Shown: in pieces, positions 44,456 to 53,638 of the stretch
Numbering within the stretch: position 1 is the first letter of the stretch
How the letters are laid out: each line of letters opens with the position of its first letter
DNA from: an uncultured Pseudomonas sp.
GTDB lineage: Bacteria > Pseudomonadota > Gammaproteobacteria > Pseudomonadales > Pseudomonadaceae
NCBI RefSeq assembly: GCF_913777995.1
Contig: NZ_CAJYVE010000034.1
Span: 186,001-250,000, forward strand
Length of the DNA: 64,000 nt
Reading direction: 5' to 3'
Notes under the pieces: generated by a model
Told to the model about the DNA's origin: nothing
Databases searched by the model: none
What the model saw: only the letters and a program-made list of their open reading frames with translations
Position numbers and translations under genes: made by a program

Positions 44456-46060
44456 ATGACCGACCAGACCACCCGCCTGCCGATCCGCCGCGCCTTGATC
44501 AGCGTTTCCGACAAGACCGGTATCCTGGAGTTCGCCCGTGAACTCGAAGCCCTGGGCGTGGAAATCCTCTCCACTGGCGGCACCTTCAAGCTGCTGCGCG
44601 ACAACGGCGTCGCGGCCGTAGAAGTGGCTGACTACACCGGCTTCCCGGAAATGATGGACGGCCGCGTCAAGACCCTGCATCCGAAGATCCACGGCGGGAT
44701 CCTGGGCCGTCGCGGCACCGACGACGGCGTGATGGGCGAGCACGGCATCCAGCCGATCGACCTGGTCGCGGTCAACCTGTACCCCTTCGAAGCCACCGTC
44801 GCCAAGCCTGGCTGCGACCTGCCGACGGCCATCGAGAACATCGACATCGGCGGCCCGACCATGGTCCGTTCCGCGGCCAAGAACCACAAGGACGTGGCCA
44901 TCGTGGTCAACGCCAGCGACTATGCCAGCGTCCTGGAAAACCTCAAGGCCGGCGGCCTGACCTACGCGCAGCGCTTCGACCTGATGCTCAAGGCCTTCGA
45001 GCACACCGCCGCCTACGACGGCATGATCGCCAACTACCTGGGCGGCATCGACCAGCGCGCCGAGACCCTGTCCACCGAAGGCCGCGGCCAGTTCCCGCGC
45101 ACCTTCAACACCCAGTTCGTCAAGGCCCAGGAAATGCGCTACGGCGAGAACCCGCACCAGAGCGCGGCGTTCTACGTCGAGGCCAAACCGGCCGAAGTCG
45201 GTATCGCCACCGCCACCCAGCTGCAGGGCAAGGAACTGTCGTTCAACAACGTGGCCGACACCGACGCCGCGCTGGAGTGCGTGAAGAGCTTCGTCAAGCC
45301 AGCCTGTGTCATCGTCAAGCACGCCAACCCGTGCGGCGTGGCGGTCTGCCCTGACGACGAAGGCGGCATCCGCAAGGCCTATGACCTGGCCTACGCCACC
45401 GACACCGAGTCGGCGTTCGGCGGCATCATCGCCTTCAACCGCGAACTGGACGGCGAAACCGCCAAGGCCATCGTCGAGCGTCAGTTCGTCGAAGTGATCA
45501 TCGCGCCAAGCGTCAGCGCCGAGGCCCAGGCCATCGTCGCCAGCAAGGCCAACGTGCGCCTGCTGGCCTGCGGCCAGTGGGGCGAGCGCCAGCCGGGTTG
45601 GGACTACAAGCGCGTCAACGGCGGCCTGCTGGTACAGAGCCGTGATATCGGCATGATCAGCCGTGACGACCTGAAAGTGGTCACCCAGCGCGCGCCGAGC
45701 GAGCAGGAAATCCACGACCTGATCTTCGCCTGGAAAGTGGCCAAGTTCGTCAAGTCCAACGCCATCGTCTACGCCAAGAACCGCCAGACCATCGGTGTCG
45801 GCGCTGGTCAGATGAGCCGCGTCAACTCCGCGCGCATCGCCGCCATCAAGGCCGAGCATGCGGGCCTGCAGGTCGAGGGCGCGGTCATGGCCTCGGACGC
45901 CTTCTTCCCGTTCCGTGACGGCATCGACAACGCCGCCAAGGCCGGCATCACCGCCGTCATCCAGCCAGGCGGCTCGATGCGCGATGCGGAAGTCATCGCC
46001 GCTGCCGACGAAGCGGGTATTGCCATGGTGTTCACCGGCATGCGCCACTTCCGTCATTAA
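44456..46060 (+). CDS. purH: Bifunctional AICAR transformylase/IMP cyclohydrolase
   Basis: This is a 534-residue enzyme for the last two purine synthesis steps. The N-terminal MGS-like cyclohydrolase domain contains [12 protein letters not shown] and [16 protein letters not shown]. The C-terminal transformylase domain contains [16 protein letters not shown] and the ending [11 protein letters not shown] start at MTDQTTRLP, with GGA about ten bases upstream. In-frame ATG/TTG codons 12-15 bases earlier have no better site. purD follows after a 190-base gap with strong RNA-like structure. Confidence 0.95.
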   Translation: MTDQTTRLPIRRALISVSDKTGILEFARELEALGVEILSTGGTFKLLRDNGVAAVEVADYTGFPEMMDGRVKTLHPKIHGGILGRRGTDDGVMGEHGIQPIDLVAVNLYPFEATVAKPGCDLPTAIENIDIGGPTMVRSAAKNHKDVAIVVNASDYASVLENLKAGGLTYAQRFDLMLKAFEHTAAYDGMIANYLGGIDQRAETLSTEGRGQFPRTFNTQFVKAQEMRYGENPHQSAAFYVEAKPAEVGIATATQLQGKELSFNNVADTDAALECVKSFVKPACVIVKHANPCGVAVCPDDEGGIRKAYDLAYATDTESAFGGIIAFNRELDGETAKAIVERQFVEVIIAPSVSAEAQAIVASKANVRLLACGQWGERQPGWDYKRVNGGLLVQSRDIGMISRDDLKVVTQRAPSEQEIHDLIFAWKVAKFVKSNAIVYAKNRQTIGVGAGQMSRVNSARIAAIKAEHAGLQVEGAVMASDAFFPFRDGIDNAAKAGITAVIQPGGSMRDAEVIAAADEAGIAMVFTGMRHFRH

Positions 46061-46067
46061 GAACGGC

Positions 46068-46180
46068 CGCACTGGCGCAGGCGTCTGCTGCGTTGGAGGG
46101 GGCGGCCCCGATGCTCATTGCCATGAGGCAACTGCGCTCGGTGCCGCCTTCTTCGCCCTGCATCCGCCCGCGCCAGTGCG
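46068..46180 (+). ncRNA. Candidate structured RNA in the purH-purD gap
   Basis: This 113-base element folds into nested stems. Outer: 46068-46083 with 46165-46180, 15 of 16 pairs. Middle: 46095-46106 with 46143-46154, 12 pairs including three G-U. Inner: CCGA (46108-46111) with TCGG (46138-46141). Apex: TTGCC (46118-46122) with GGCAA (46127-46131) around ATGA. The G-U pairs exist only in plus-strand RNA. There is no T-run, so it is not a plain terminator. It may be a leader element of purD, a processing site, a small RNA or a palindromic repeat. The only other sequence in the gap is 70 bases of purD leader. Confidence 0.5.
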
Positions 46181-46250
46181 ATCTCGCGATGCGGCGCTGC
46201 CGAACCAGGCAGTACTCATCCCTTAGAATTTGCGTCATCGAGGTTTTGAC

Positions 46251-47546
46251 ATGAATGTTTTGATCATTGGCAGCGGTGGCCGTGAACACGCCCTGGCCTG
46301 GAAAGTCGCGCAGGATCCGCGCGTGGCGAAAGTCTTCGTGGCCCCTGGCAACGCCGGTACCGCCACCGAGGCCAAATGCGAAAACGTCGCCATCGACGTG
46401 CTGGCCCTGGAGCAACTGGCCGATTTCGCCGAGAAGAACGTCGGCCTGACCATCGTCGGCCCCGAGGCACCGCTGGTGGCTGGCGTGGTCGACCTGTTCC
46501 GCCAGCGTGGCCTGCCGTGCTTCGGCCCGACTGCCGGTGCCGCACAGCTGGAAGGCTCCAAGGCCTTCACCAAGGACTTCCTGGCCCGCCACAAGATCCC
46601 CACCGCCGACTACCAGAACTTCACCGAGATCGAGCCGGCCCTGGCCTACCTGCGCGAAAAGGGTGCGCCAATCGTCATCAAGGCCGACGGCCTGGCCGCT
46701 GGCAAGGGCGTGATCGTCGCCATGACCCTGGCCGAAGCCGAAGACGCGGTGCGTGACATGCTCGCGGGCAATGCCTTCGGTGAAGCGGGCTCGCGGGTGG
46801 TGATCGAGGAGTTCCTCGACGGCGAGGAGGCCAGCTTCATCGTCATGGTCGACGGCCACAACGTGCTGCCGATGGCGACCAGCCAGGACCACAAGCGCGT
46901 CGGCGACGGCGACAGCGGCCCGAACACCGGCGGCATGGGTGCCTACTCGCCCGCCCCGGTGGTCACCGCCGAGGTCCACCAGCGGGTCATGGACCAGGTC
47001 ATCTGGCCGACCGTCCGTGGCATGGCCGAGGAAGGCAACGTCTACACCGGTTTCCTCTATGCTGGTCTGATGATCGACAAGGCCGGCAACCCCAAGGTCA
47101 TCGAGTTCAACTGCCGCTTCGGTGACCCGGAGACCCAGCCGGTCATGCTGCGCCTGCAGTCGAGCCTGGTGCTGCTGGTCGAGGCGGCCCTGGCGCAGGC
47201 GCTGGACAAGATCGAAGCCCAATGGGACGCGCGCCCGAGCCTGGGCATCGTCCTGGCCGCTGGCGGCTACCCCGGCGACTACGCCAAGGGCGCGGCAATC
47301 GCCGGCCTGGACGCCGCTGCCGCCCTGCCGGGCAAGGTCTTCCATGCTGGCACGGCGCTCAAGGACGGTCAGGTGGTGACCAGCGGCGGTCGCGTACTGT
47401 GCGCCACTGCCCTGGGCGAAAGCGTCGGCGAGGCGCAGCGCAACGCCTATGCGCTGGCAGCGAAGATCGACTGGGAAGGCAGTTTCTACCGTAAGGACAT
47501 TGGCTATCGCGCCATTGCCCGTGAGCGTGGTGAAGGTCTGAAATAA
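46251..47546 (+). CDS. purD: Phosphoribosylamine-glycine ligase
   Basis: This 431-residue ATP-grasp enzyme makes glycinamide ribonucleotide in purine synthesis. It begins MNVLIIGSGGREHALAWK and contains KADGLAAGKGVIVA and FNCRFGDPETQPV, which is the metal and ATP site. GAGG lies before the ATG; an in-frame extension of seven codons upstream has no support. It follows purH, as in P. aeruginosa, and ends at a terminator before retS. Confidence 0.96.
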   Translation: MNVLIIGSGGREHALAWKVAQDPRVAKVFVAPGNAGTATEAKCENVAIDVLALEQLADFAEKNVGLTIVGPEAPLVAGVVDLFRQRGLPCFGPTAGAAQLEGSKAFTKDFLARHKIPTADYQNFTEIEPALAYLREKGAPIVIKADGLAAGKGVIVAMTLAEAEDAVRDMLAGNAFGEAGSRVVIEEFLDGEEASFIVMVDGHNVLPMATSQDHKRVGDGDSGPNTGGMGAYSPAPVVTAEVHQRVMDQVIWPTVRGMAEEGNVYTGFLYAGLMIDKAGNPKVIEFNCRFGDPETQPVMLRLQSSLVLLVEAALAQALDKIEAQWDARPSLGIVLAAGGYPGDYAKGAAIAGLDAAAALPGKVFHAGTALKDGQVVTSGGRVLCATALGESVGEAQRNAYALAAKIDWEGSFYRKDIGYRAIARERGEGLK

Positions 47547-47554
47547 GGCCCCCA

Positions 47555-47584
47555 GGTCAGCCCCGCAAGGGGCTGGCCGGTTTT
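47555..47584 (+). terminator. Rho-independent terminator after purD
   Basis: GGTCAGCCCC (47555-47564) pairs with GGGGCTGGCC (47569-47578) around GCAA, followed by GGTTTT. One G-U pair is within the stem and favours the plus strand. Confidence 0.85.
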
Positions 47585-47632
47585 ACCCGCACCGCGCGTT
47601 TTTCAGGCATTCACTCACGAAGGGACTTCGCC

Positions 47633-50425
47633 GTGCGCTGGCTCAGGATCGCCATAACCTCCACAGCAGGAATGCTGGCCCTGTTCTTCCTGCTGTCGGC
47701 GCATGCCGCCGCCAGCACAGGCTGGTCGACCCTGCTCGACGAGCAAGGTCACTTGCAGATCGGTGACGTACGCGTCGCCCAGCAGCAGAACCAGTTCAGC
47801 CCCCGTGAACTGGACGCGATCACCGCAGCCGGCCCCGGCGGCGCGGTGTGGCTGCACTACCGGCTGCTGCCCAGCCCCCACGAACAACTGCTGCGCATCT
47901 TCGCTCCCGACCTGGCGAGCGCAGACCTCTATGTCTTCCAGGGCGACCGCCAGATCGACCTGCAACACACCGGCAACCTGGTCCCCAAGGAAAACCAGCG
48001 CCTGCCGTCCAAGGACTTCCTCCTCGCCGTGCCGCAAAGTCAGGTACCGCTGGACCTGTATCTGCGTCTGGCATCCAGCCAGCAGATGCGCCCCAACATC
48101 AGCCTGCAGCCAGCCATCGAGAGCGCCGCCGACGAGTGCGAGCCCTTCCTCTTCGGCCTGGTATTCGGCCTGCTGGGCATGCTGATCCTGCAGAACCTCG
48201 CCCGCTACAGCCACAGTCGTTCGCGTACCAACCTGTGGCTGGCCGCCTGCGAAGCCCTGCTGGCGCTCAGCGCCCTGCTGCTGCTCAACCTGCTGAACCT
48301 GTTCGACAGCTGGCGCATGGCCCAGACACCCGCTGCCCACGTGGCGCTGCTGCTGGCCGCCATCACCGGCCTGATGTACACCTACTGTTTCTTCGCGCAC
48401 CGCAAGGCGCATGCCCTCGACCGCCTGCTGCTGGTCGACGGCGTGCTCATGGTCGTAGCCATCGCCTTGGTGCTGCTGGTCGACAGCCTGCCGATCAACG
48501 TGGTGACCTTCCTGTTCGTGTCACTGACCACGGTGAGCATCCTGGGCATCGCCATCCGCCACTGGGTGCGTGGCTACCGCTCCGCCCGGCTGTTCATGGC
48601 CTCGATGATCATCTTCAACATCGGCTACATGGTGGTGTTGCCGGGCCTGCTGTGGTTGAGCCTGATTCCGCCGCAATGGCTGATTCTGGCCCTGCTCGGG
48701 GTGTTCTGCGTCAGCGGCCTGTTGATGAACACCGCGCTGGGCGAGCGCCAGCGCAGCATCGCCGAAAGCCGCTTCAGCATCAGCCGCGACGAGGCCGCCA
48801 GCACGGCGGAGATCAACGCCAAGGCCGAGTTCCTGGCCAAGATCAGCCACGAGATCCGCACCCCCATGAACGGCGTGCTGGGCATGACCGAGCTGCTGCT
48901 CGACACGCCGCTGTCGGTCAAGCAGCGCGACTACGTGCAGACCATCCACAGCGCCGGCAACGAGCTGCTGACCCTGATCAACGAGATCCTCGACATCACC
49001 AAGCTGGAGTCCGGGCAGATCGAGCTGGACGACGTGCAGTTCGATATCGGCGCGTTGATCGAAGACTGCCTGAACATCTTCCGGGGCAAGGCCGAACAGC
49101 AGAACGTCGAGCTGATCAGCCTGGTGCAGTCGCAGGTGCCGAGGGTCATCAGCGGTGACCCGACGCGCCTGCGCCAGACCCTGCTGAGCCTGTTGGAGAA
49201 CGCGCTGAAGAAGACCGAAGGCGGCGAAATCCTGCTGGTGGCCGGGCTCGACAGCCGCAACGGCAAGCCGCGCCTGCGCATTGCCGTGCAGGACACCGGC
49301 GAACCGCTGTCGGCCGAAGAGCGCGATGCCCTGCTGCACACCGAGCTGCACAGCCGCAACTTCCTGGCCTCCAGCAAGCTGGGCGGCCATCTGGGCCTGG
49401 TCATCGCCCGGCAGCTGATCCGCCTGATGGACGGCGAGTTCGGCATCCAGAATGGCAGCGGCCAGGGCAATACCCTGTGGCTGAGCCTGCCGCTGCCGGC
49501 GCACCTGCTGGATCAGCCGACCCTCGATCTGGACGGCCCGCTGCGCGATGCGCGACTGCTGGTGGTGGACGACAACGACACCTGCCGCAAGGTGCTGGTG
49601 CAGCAGTGCTCGTCCTGGGGCCTGAACGTCAGTGCCGTGGCCTCCGGCAAGGAAGCCCTGGCGCTGCTGCGTACCAAGGCGCACCTGCGCGACTACTTCG
49701 ACGTGGTGCTGCTCGACCAGAACATGCCCGGCATGACCGGCATGCAGCTGGCGGCGAAGATCAAGGAAGACCCCAGCCTGAACCACGACATCCTGCTGAT
49801 CATGCTCACCGGCATCAGCGATGCACCGAGCAAGGTTATTGCGCGCAATGCCGGGATCAAGCGCATTCTCGCCAAGCCGGTGGCCGGCTATACCCTCAAG
49901 ACCACCTTGGCCGACGAGCTGACGCAACGAAACAAGGGGGACTCCCCGACCGTGCCAGCCCCGGCACCGATGGTCGCCAAGCCCATCGAACTGCCCAGCG
50001 ACTTCAGGATTCTGGTGGCCGAAGACAACAACATCTCCACCAAGGTGATCCGCGGCATGCTGGGCAAGCTCAACCTCAAGCCCGACACCGCCAGCAATGG
50101 CGAGGAAGCGCTGCGCGCAATGAAAGCCCAGCGCTACGACCTGGTGCTGATGGACTGCGAGATGCCGGTGCTCGACGGTTTTTCCGCTACCGAGCAACTG
50201 CGCGCCTGGGAAGTGGGCAACCAGCGGGTGCGTACGCCGATCGTGGCGCTGACCGCGCACATCCTCAGCGAACACAAGGACCGTGCCCGCCAGGCCGGCA
50301 TGGACGGCCACATGGCCAAGCCGGTGGAGCTGTCGCAACTGCGCGAGCTGATCGAATACTGGTTGGCGCAGCGCGAACGGCTCAGGTCGACGATGCGTGA
50401 CGAAAAGACCTATCAGCAGAACTGA
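47633..50425 (+). CDS. retS: RetS-like hybrid sensor kinase
   Basis: This 930-residue inner-membrane hybrid kinase has a signal or first helix, then a periplasmic 7TMR-DISMED2 carbohydrate-binding-like domain (about 30-160) and seven membrane helices (about 170-365). The HisKA domain has His406 in [15 protein letters not shown], followed by an ATPase domain. Two receivers follow, with Asp695 (LLDQNMPG) and Asp841 (LMDCEMPV). The layout and position after purD match P. aeruginosa RetS, which blocks GacS and shifts cells from biofilm toward acute behaviour. The GTG start has AAGGGA upstream. In RetS the kinase core is often inactive, and here the ATP-lid region is short. Confidence 0.93.
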   Translation: MRWLRIAITSTAGMLALFFLLSAHAAASTGWSTLLDEQGHLQIGDVRVAQQQNQFSPRELDAITAAGPGGAVWLHYRLLPSPHEQLLRIFAPDLASADLYVFQGDRQIDLQHTGNLVPKENQRLPSKDFLLAVPQSQVPLDLYLRLASSQQMRPNISLQPAIESAADECEPFLFGLVFGLLGMLILQNLARYSHSRSRTNLWLAACEALLALSALLLLNLLNLFDSWRMAQTPAAHVALLLAAITGLMYTYCFFAHRKAHALDRLLLVDGVLMVVAIALVLLVDSLPINVVTFLFVSLTTVSILGIAIRHWVRGYRSARLFMASMIIFNIGYMVVLPGLLWLSLIPPQWLILALLGVFCVSGLLMNTALGERQRSIAESRFSISRDEAASTAEINAKAEFLAKISHEIRTPMNGVLGMTELLLDTPLSVKQRDYVQTIHSAGNELLTLINEILDITKLESGQIELDDVQFDIGALIEDCLNIFRGKAEQQNVELISLVQSQVPRVISGDPTRLRQTLLSLLENALKKTEGGEILLVAGLDSRNGKPRLRIAVQDTGEPLSAEERDALLHTELHSRNFLASSKLGGHLGLVIARQLIRLMDGEFGIQNGSGQGNTLWLSLPLPAHLLDQPTLDLDGPLRDARLLVVDDNDTCRKVLVQQCSSWGLNVSAVASGKEALALLRTKAHLRDYFDVVLLDQNMPGMTGMQLAAKIKEDPSLNHDILLIMLTGISDAPSKVIARNAGIKRILAKPVAGYTLKTTLADELTQRNKGDSPTVPAPAPMVAKPIELPSDFRILVAEDNNISTKVIRGMLGKLNLKPDTASNGEEALRAMKAQRYDLVLMDCEMPVLDGFSATEQLRAWEVGNQRVRTPIVALTAHILSEHKDRARQAGMDGHMAKPVELSQLRELIEYWLAQRERLRSTMRDEKTYQQN

Positions 50426-50510
50426 AATCGGCAGCCAAGAGGGTGGCGTTCGAGCAAGCCGCGCTCAAAACCCCTAGACTGGCGACCTCTTCCTTGCGCG
50501 AGCGCCTGCC

Positions 50511-51110
50511 ATGCTGCATCTGCTGTCCAGCGTCTACCTGAAGATGTTGGTGCTCTACAGCCCCTTCTTCGTGCTGTCGTGTTTCATCAGCCTGTCGCGT
50601 GGCTATTCGCGCAAGGAACAGAAGCGCCTGGCCTGGAAGGTTGCGCTGGCCACCCTGCTGTCCAGCGTGCTGCTGTACCTGTTCGGACGGGTGATCTTCG
50701 ATGTGTTCGGTATCACCGTGGACGCCTTTCGCATCGGCGCCGGCAGCGTGCTGTTCATTTCCGCGCTGGGCATGGCGCAGGGCAAGTCGGCGGTGCAGAC
50801 CGACAACGTGCAGCAGGACGTCAGCATCGTGCCGCTGACTATTCCCATCACCGTAGGCCCGGGCACCATCGGCGCCTTGCTGGTGATGGGCGTCAGCCAG
50901 CCCCACTGGGACGACAAGATCCTCGCCCTGCTGGGCATTGCCCTGGCCAGCTTCACCGTGGGGCTGGTGCTGTTCATGGCCAACCGTATCGAACGCCTGC
51001 TGGGCGACCAGGGTCTGCAGATCGTCAGCCGCCTAATGGGGCTGTTCGTCTGCGCCCTGGCGGCGCAGATCATCTTCACTGGTATTCGCGGTTACCTGGT
51101 CACAGGCTAG
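50511..51110 (+). CDS. MarC-family integral membrane protein
   Basis: This 199-residue protein has six predicted membrane helices and the family stretches SPFFVLSCFISLSRG and VPLTIPITVGPGTIGALL. MarC/YchE/YhgN proteins have no settled function. It lies 85 bases after retS and converges with the unknown minus-strand cassette, with only six bases between the stop codons. Confidence 0.9.
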   Translation: MLHLLSSVYLKMLVLYSPFFVLSCFISLSRGYSRKEQKRLAWKVALATLLSSVLLYLFGRVIFDVFGITVDAFRIGAGSVLFISALGMAQGKSAVQTDNVQQDVSIVPLTIPITVGPGTIGALLVMGVSQPHWDDKILALLGIALASFTVGLVLFMANRIERLLGDQGLQIVSRLMGLFVCALAAQIIFTGIRGYLVTG

Positions 51111-51116
51111 CGCCGT

Positions 51117-51773
51117 TCAAGGCGCCAGCAAGCCCAGCTCACTCGGGTCGAACGCACGAATCACCGCGTGGCTCTTGCCAGCCAGATAGGCCTGCACGCT
51201 GGCACGACGTGCAGCATAACGCTGGGGTTCGAACCGATAGCTGCCGCCCTTGAAGTGCAGTACCAGCCGGCGCATGCCGGCCGAGCCATGGTCGACACCG
51301 ACCCGCAGTGCACAGAGCATCAAGCTTGGCAAACCGTCGATGGTCATCTCGCAGGGCACGATCTGCATACTGCCGCGGCTTTCGGAAAACCCGCCGCCGC
51401 GAAAGTAAGCCGTGGCCATGTCACGAATACCCAACCAGCGAACCGCCCCTCGAACCAACGCGCTGACCTCGGCGCTGGCCACGCTGCTGGCCAGGCGGAA
51501 GCTGGCGGTCTCGAAGTCCGAGACACTGCTGAGCAGTACCGCATCCTTGATCACCAGGTTCTGCCGCACGAAACCATGACTTTCCAGGCGGTCGCGGTAG
51601 TAGTGCATCCAGTTGTGCCACTGGCCCTGGAAGTCATTGAGATGGCTGGCGAACAGCTGGGCGTATAGCAACACGTCCTGAATGTCGTCCCGGTATTCGG
51701 TCGGCACCGAGGCGTAGAATGCCAACAGGCTGTCCAGCTCGCCCACTCGGGCAACGAAGTCCGGCGCACTCAT
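51117..51773 (-). CDS. Unknown protein, paralogue C of a three-gene cassette
   Basis: I do not recognise this 218-residue protein. It has no signal peptide or membrane helix. Near residue 28 it shows RDDIQDVLLYAQLFASHLN, then a Trp-rich stretch and LESHGF. The two upstream genes repeat this pattern (DVLDS-LY-QLAA ... W ... L..GW). A central VPCEMTIDGLPSLMLCALRV beta-strand-like segment and a YAARRASVQAYLAG segment near the end also have counterparts in them. Translation is coupled to the upstream gene through a four-base overlap. It is the last gene of the cassette and converges with the marC gene. Confidence 0.75.
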   Translation of the reverse strand: MSAPDFVARVGELDSLLAFYASVPTEYRDDIQDVLLYAQLFASHLNDFQGQWHNWMHYYRDRLESHGFVRQNLVIKDAVLLSSVSDFETASFRLASSVASAEVSALVRGAVRWLGIRDMATAYFRGGGFSESRGSMQIVPCEMTIDGLPSLMLCALRVGVDHGSAGMRRLVLHFKGGSYRFEPQRYAARRASVQAYLAGKSHAVIRAFDPSELGLLAP

Positions 51774-52432
51774 GGCATCTCCGCGCGCCGCGCAAGCGGC
51801 ATGACCAACCCTGGACGCCGGTCGCGCAAGGCCTTGGCGAAAGCCTCGCGCAACGGCGCATAGAGCGTATGAGAGAGGATCAGCCGGTGAAAGCCAAGGC
51901 TCACGTTGCCGCGAATGCGCTCGCGACACCAAGGGCCCAGCAACTCATCGGCGCCCAGGGCGCAACGGCTGGTGAAATGCAGCTGCAGCAGCGTAAGGCT
52001 GTCATCGGTGTCCACCAAACCCAGCTGCAGGGCCAAGGTTGTGCCCTCTGGTGCCAGCACCTGGGAGGCGAACAGTTCGAACGCCGGTTGCAGGGCCTGG
52101 CAGTCGGCCAGTGCTGCTTCACTGCGTTCAAGCAAGGCAGCACTGACGAACCCGGGCCGCCAGGCGCGTGCCCAGTCCCAGAGCGTGGCCGTGGTCAGTT
52201 CCGGTGCCGGCTGCAAGAAGCTTTCGCTGGCCTGTGACAGCCAGCCAAAGCGCAGTGCGGCCTGCAACCAGGTGGCCTTCCACTGCGGGTACTCGGCGAA
52301 GCGCGAATGCTTGCGCGAGGCGGCCAGTTGCACGTAGAGGGTGGAGTCCAGAACGTCCTGGTCGTGGGGCTGCCCATGGAAGAACAACAGGCAACCGGCA
52401 TTGACGATCACGTCACTCGAAGGCTGGTTCAT
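51770..52432 (-). CDS. Unknown protein, paralogue B of a three-gene cassette
   Basis: I do not recognise this 220-residue protein. It is soluble with no leader. The N-terminal HDQDVLDSTLYVQLAASRK, then WLQAALRFGWLSQ, matches the corresponding part of paralogue A (QDVMDSFLFATLVANKA, then VLSRLGWLSSQ). A middle TLALQLGLVDTDDSLTLLQL and a C-terminal LILSHTLYAPLREAFAKAL have counterparts in both neighbours. It overlaps paralogue C by four bases and lies 27 bases after paralogue A. The sequence similarity among the three genes points to old tandem duplication. Confidence 0.75.
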   Translation of the reverse strand: MNQPSSDVIVNAGCLLFFHGQPHDQDVLDSTLYVQLAASRKHSRFAEYPQWKATWLQAALRFGWLSQASESFLQPAPELTTATLWDWARAWRPGFVSAALLERSEAALADCQALQPAFELFASQVLAPEGTTLALQLGLVDTDDSLTLLQLHFTSRCALGADELLGPWCRERIRGNVSLGFHRLILSHTLYAPLREAFAKALRDRRPGLVMPLARRAEMP

Positions 52433-52459
52433 GATCCCCTCCTGTCTGGCACCCGGTCT

Positions 52460-53263
52460 TCAGATATCGAACTCGGCGATGGCCTGGCGCGAGCCGGCCG
52501 CCAGCTTCTCCTGCACCAGCTCACGGTGCTGGGCATACAGGCGGCTGTTCAGCACCAGGCTGTCTTCACCGCGATAGGTCTCGACATCGGCGCTGCCCCA
52601 CTCCCAGAACAGAACATCGCGCACTTCGGTGTTGGCCTTGAAGCTGACCGCACCCATCACCACGTTGACCAGCCCATCGCCGGACTCGCTGCACGACGCC
52701 ATGCGGAAATGCCCCCCCTGGTGAGTGCGGCTCTGGCGCTCGAACAGACGCAGTGGCTCGTCCTTGGCCCGCAGCGCCTGTACGGCATCGGTGGCGACTT
52801 TGAGCATGGCCACGGAAGCCGGGCCGGGTAACGCGGCGGCGGCCAGGGCCGAGGCGATGATTTCCAGGCCAACCTGGTCCATGGACAGGCGCTGCCCCTG
52901 CGCCTGGTAGCGGGCGTAGCGCCACTGGCTGGACAGCCAGCCCAGGCGCGACAGCACCTCGTTGAACTTGCCGTACCACAGTGGGCTCTGGGTTTCCGGG
53001 TTGAAGGCCTTGTTGGCCACCAGGGTGGCGAACAGGAAGGAGTCCATCACGTCCTGGCGATTCTGCGCCGAGGTGCCTTCGGTGAAGGCCAGCAGGCTGC
53101 TGGCGACCACGGCACCTTGTGCGACCGGTGCGGGTTGCTCATCGGCTGGGGCCATCGGCGTCGCGGCAACATGCTCGGCCAGCGAATGGCTGCAGTCGCT
53201 CAGCTCGCAATTGGCGATGTAGCTCAGGCGTGGGTCTGGGTTGAAAGGGGTTTGAGTATTCAT
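52460..53263 (-). CDS. Unknown protein, paralogue A of a three-gene cassette
   Basis: I do not recognise this 267-residue protein, the first and largest gene of the cassette. A Pro/Ala-rich N-terminal tail (residues 1-60) precedes the shared module QDVMDSFLFATLVANKAF, then LSRLGWLSSQWRYARY. A helix-rich centre, a beta-like stretch GHFRMASCSESGDGLVNVVM and a final NSRLYAQHRELVQEKLAAG follow. I chose the second of two close ATGs because AAGGA lies eight bases before it. No export signal is visible. A structural or self-assembling role would fit tandem paralogues, but nothing proves it. Confidence 0.75.
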   Translation of the reverse strand: MNTQTPFNPDPRLSYIANCELSDCSHSLAEHVAATPMAPADEQPAPVAQGAVVASSLLAFTEGTSAQNRQDVMDSFLFATLVANKAFNPETQSPLWYGKFNEVLSRLGWLSSQWRYARYQAQGQRLSMDQVGLEIIASALAAAALPGPASVAMLKVATDAVQALRAKDEPLRLFERQSRTHQGGHFRMASCSESGDGLVNVVMGAVSFKANTEVRDVLFWEWGSADVETYRGEDSLVLNSRLYAQHRELVQEKLAAGSRQAIAEFDI

Positions 53264-53269
53264 GGTCAT

Positions 53270-53638
53270 CGGTCCTTCTTGTTGTTGGGAGTCCTCATGG
53301 ACGACTCGCAGGCTAGCGAGGAACACCGGGCGCTCCCACCGCCGAGACAGGCCGGAATACGCGGTCGCGGGCGTAGGATCGGCCAAGCGCCTGCCGCAAA
53401 CCGGATACGGAAATTTCCACATGACGCCCCAGCCAGCAGGCCGAAGCCGCAGGAACGGTGAAGCGGGCGAGAACCTGGGGAAAGAGATGACAGCAGTGAT
53501 CGGCTGCCGTCAGGCAGCGCCGCATCACATCAGAGAAGAAATCGCGGGGTTCAATACAGATTCTGAATAGCCGTTACGGGCCGTTTCCTACGACGCGCAA
53601 CGCCAGCGACCGATCCAGAGGGACCGGCCGCCACGGCG
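53270..53638. other. Intergenic region upstream of the three-paralogue cassette
   Basis: This stretch of 369 bases lies between the cobJ stop and the cassette start and shows no gene. It contains a GGAAATTTCC palindrome at 53409-53418, which might be a regulator site. It also contains a GCTGCC-GTCA-GGCAGC hairpin at 53503-53518 without a T-run, which may attenuate readthrough from the cobalamin operon. The most AT-rich part, 53540-53580, is a possible promoter. Confidence 0.4.

Noticed and set aside
44435..46072. A 545-codon minus-strand frame opposite purH
   Set aside because: It is the exact mirror of purH and has no family features.
46068..46180. The purH-purD element as a simple intrinsic terminator
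   Set aside because: The stem is unusually long and multi-part, and no T-run follows, unlike the clear terminators after mmsA, accC, fis and purD.
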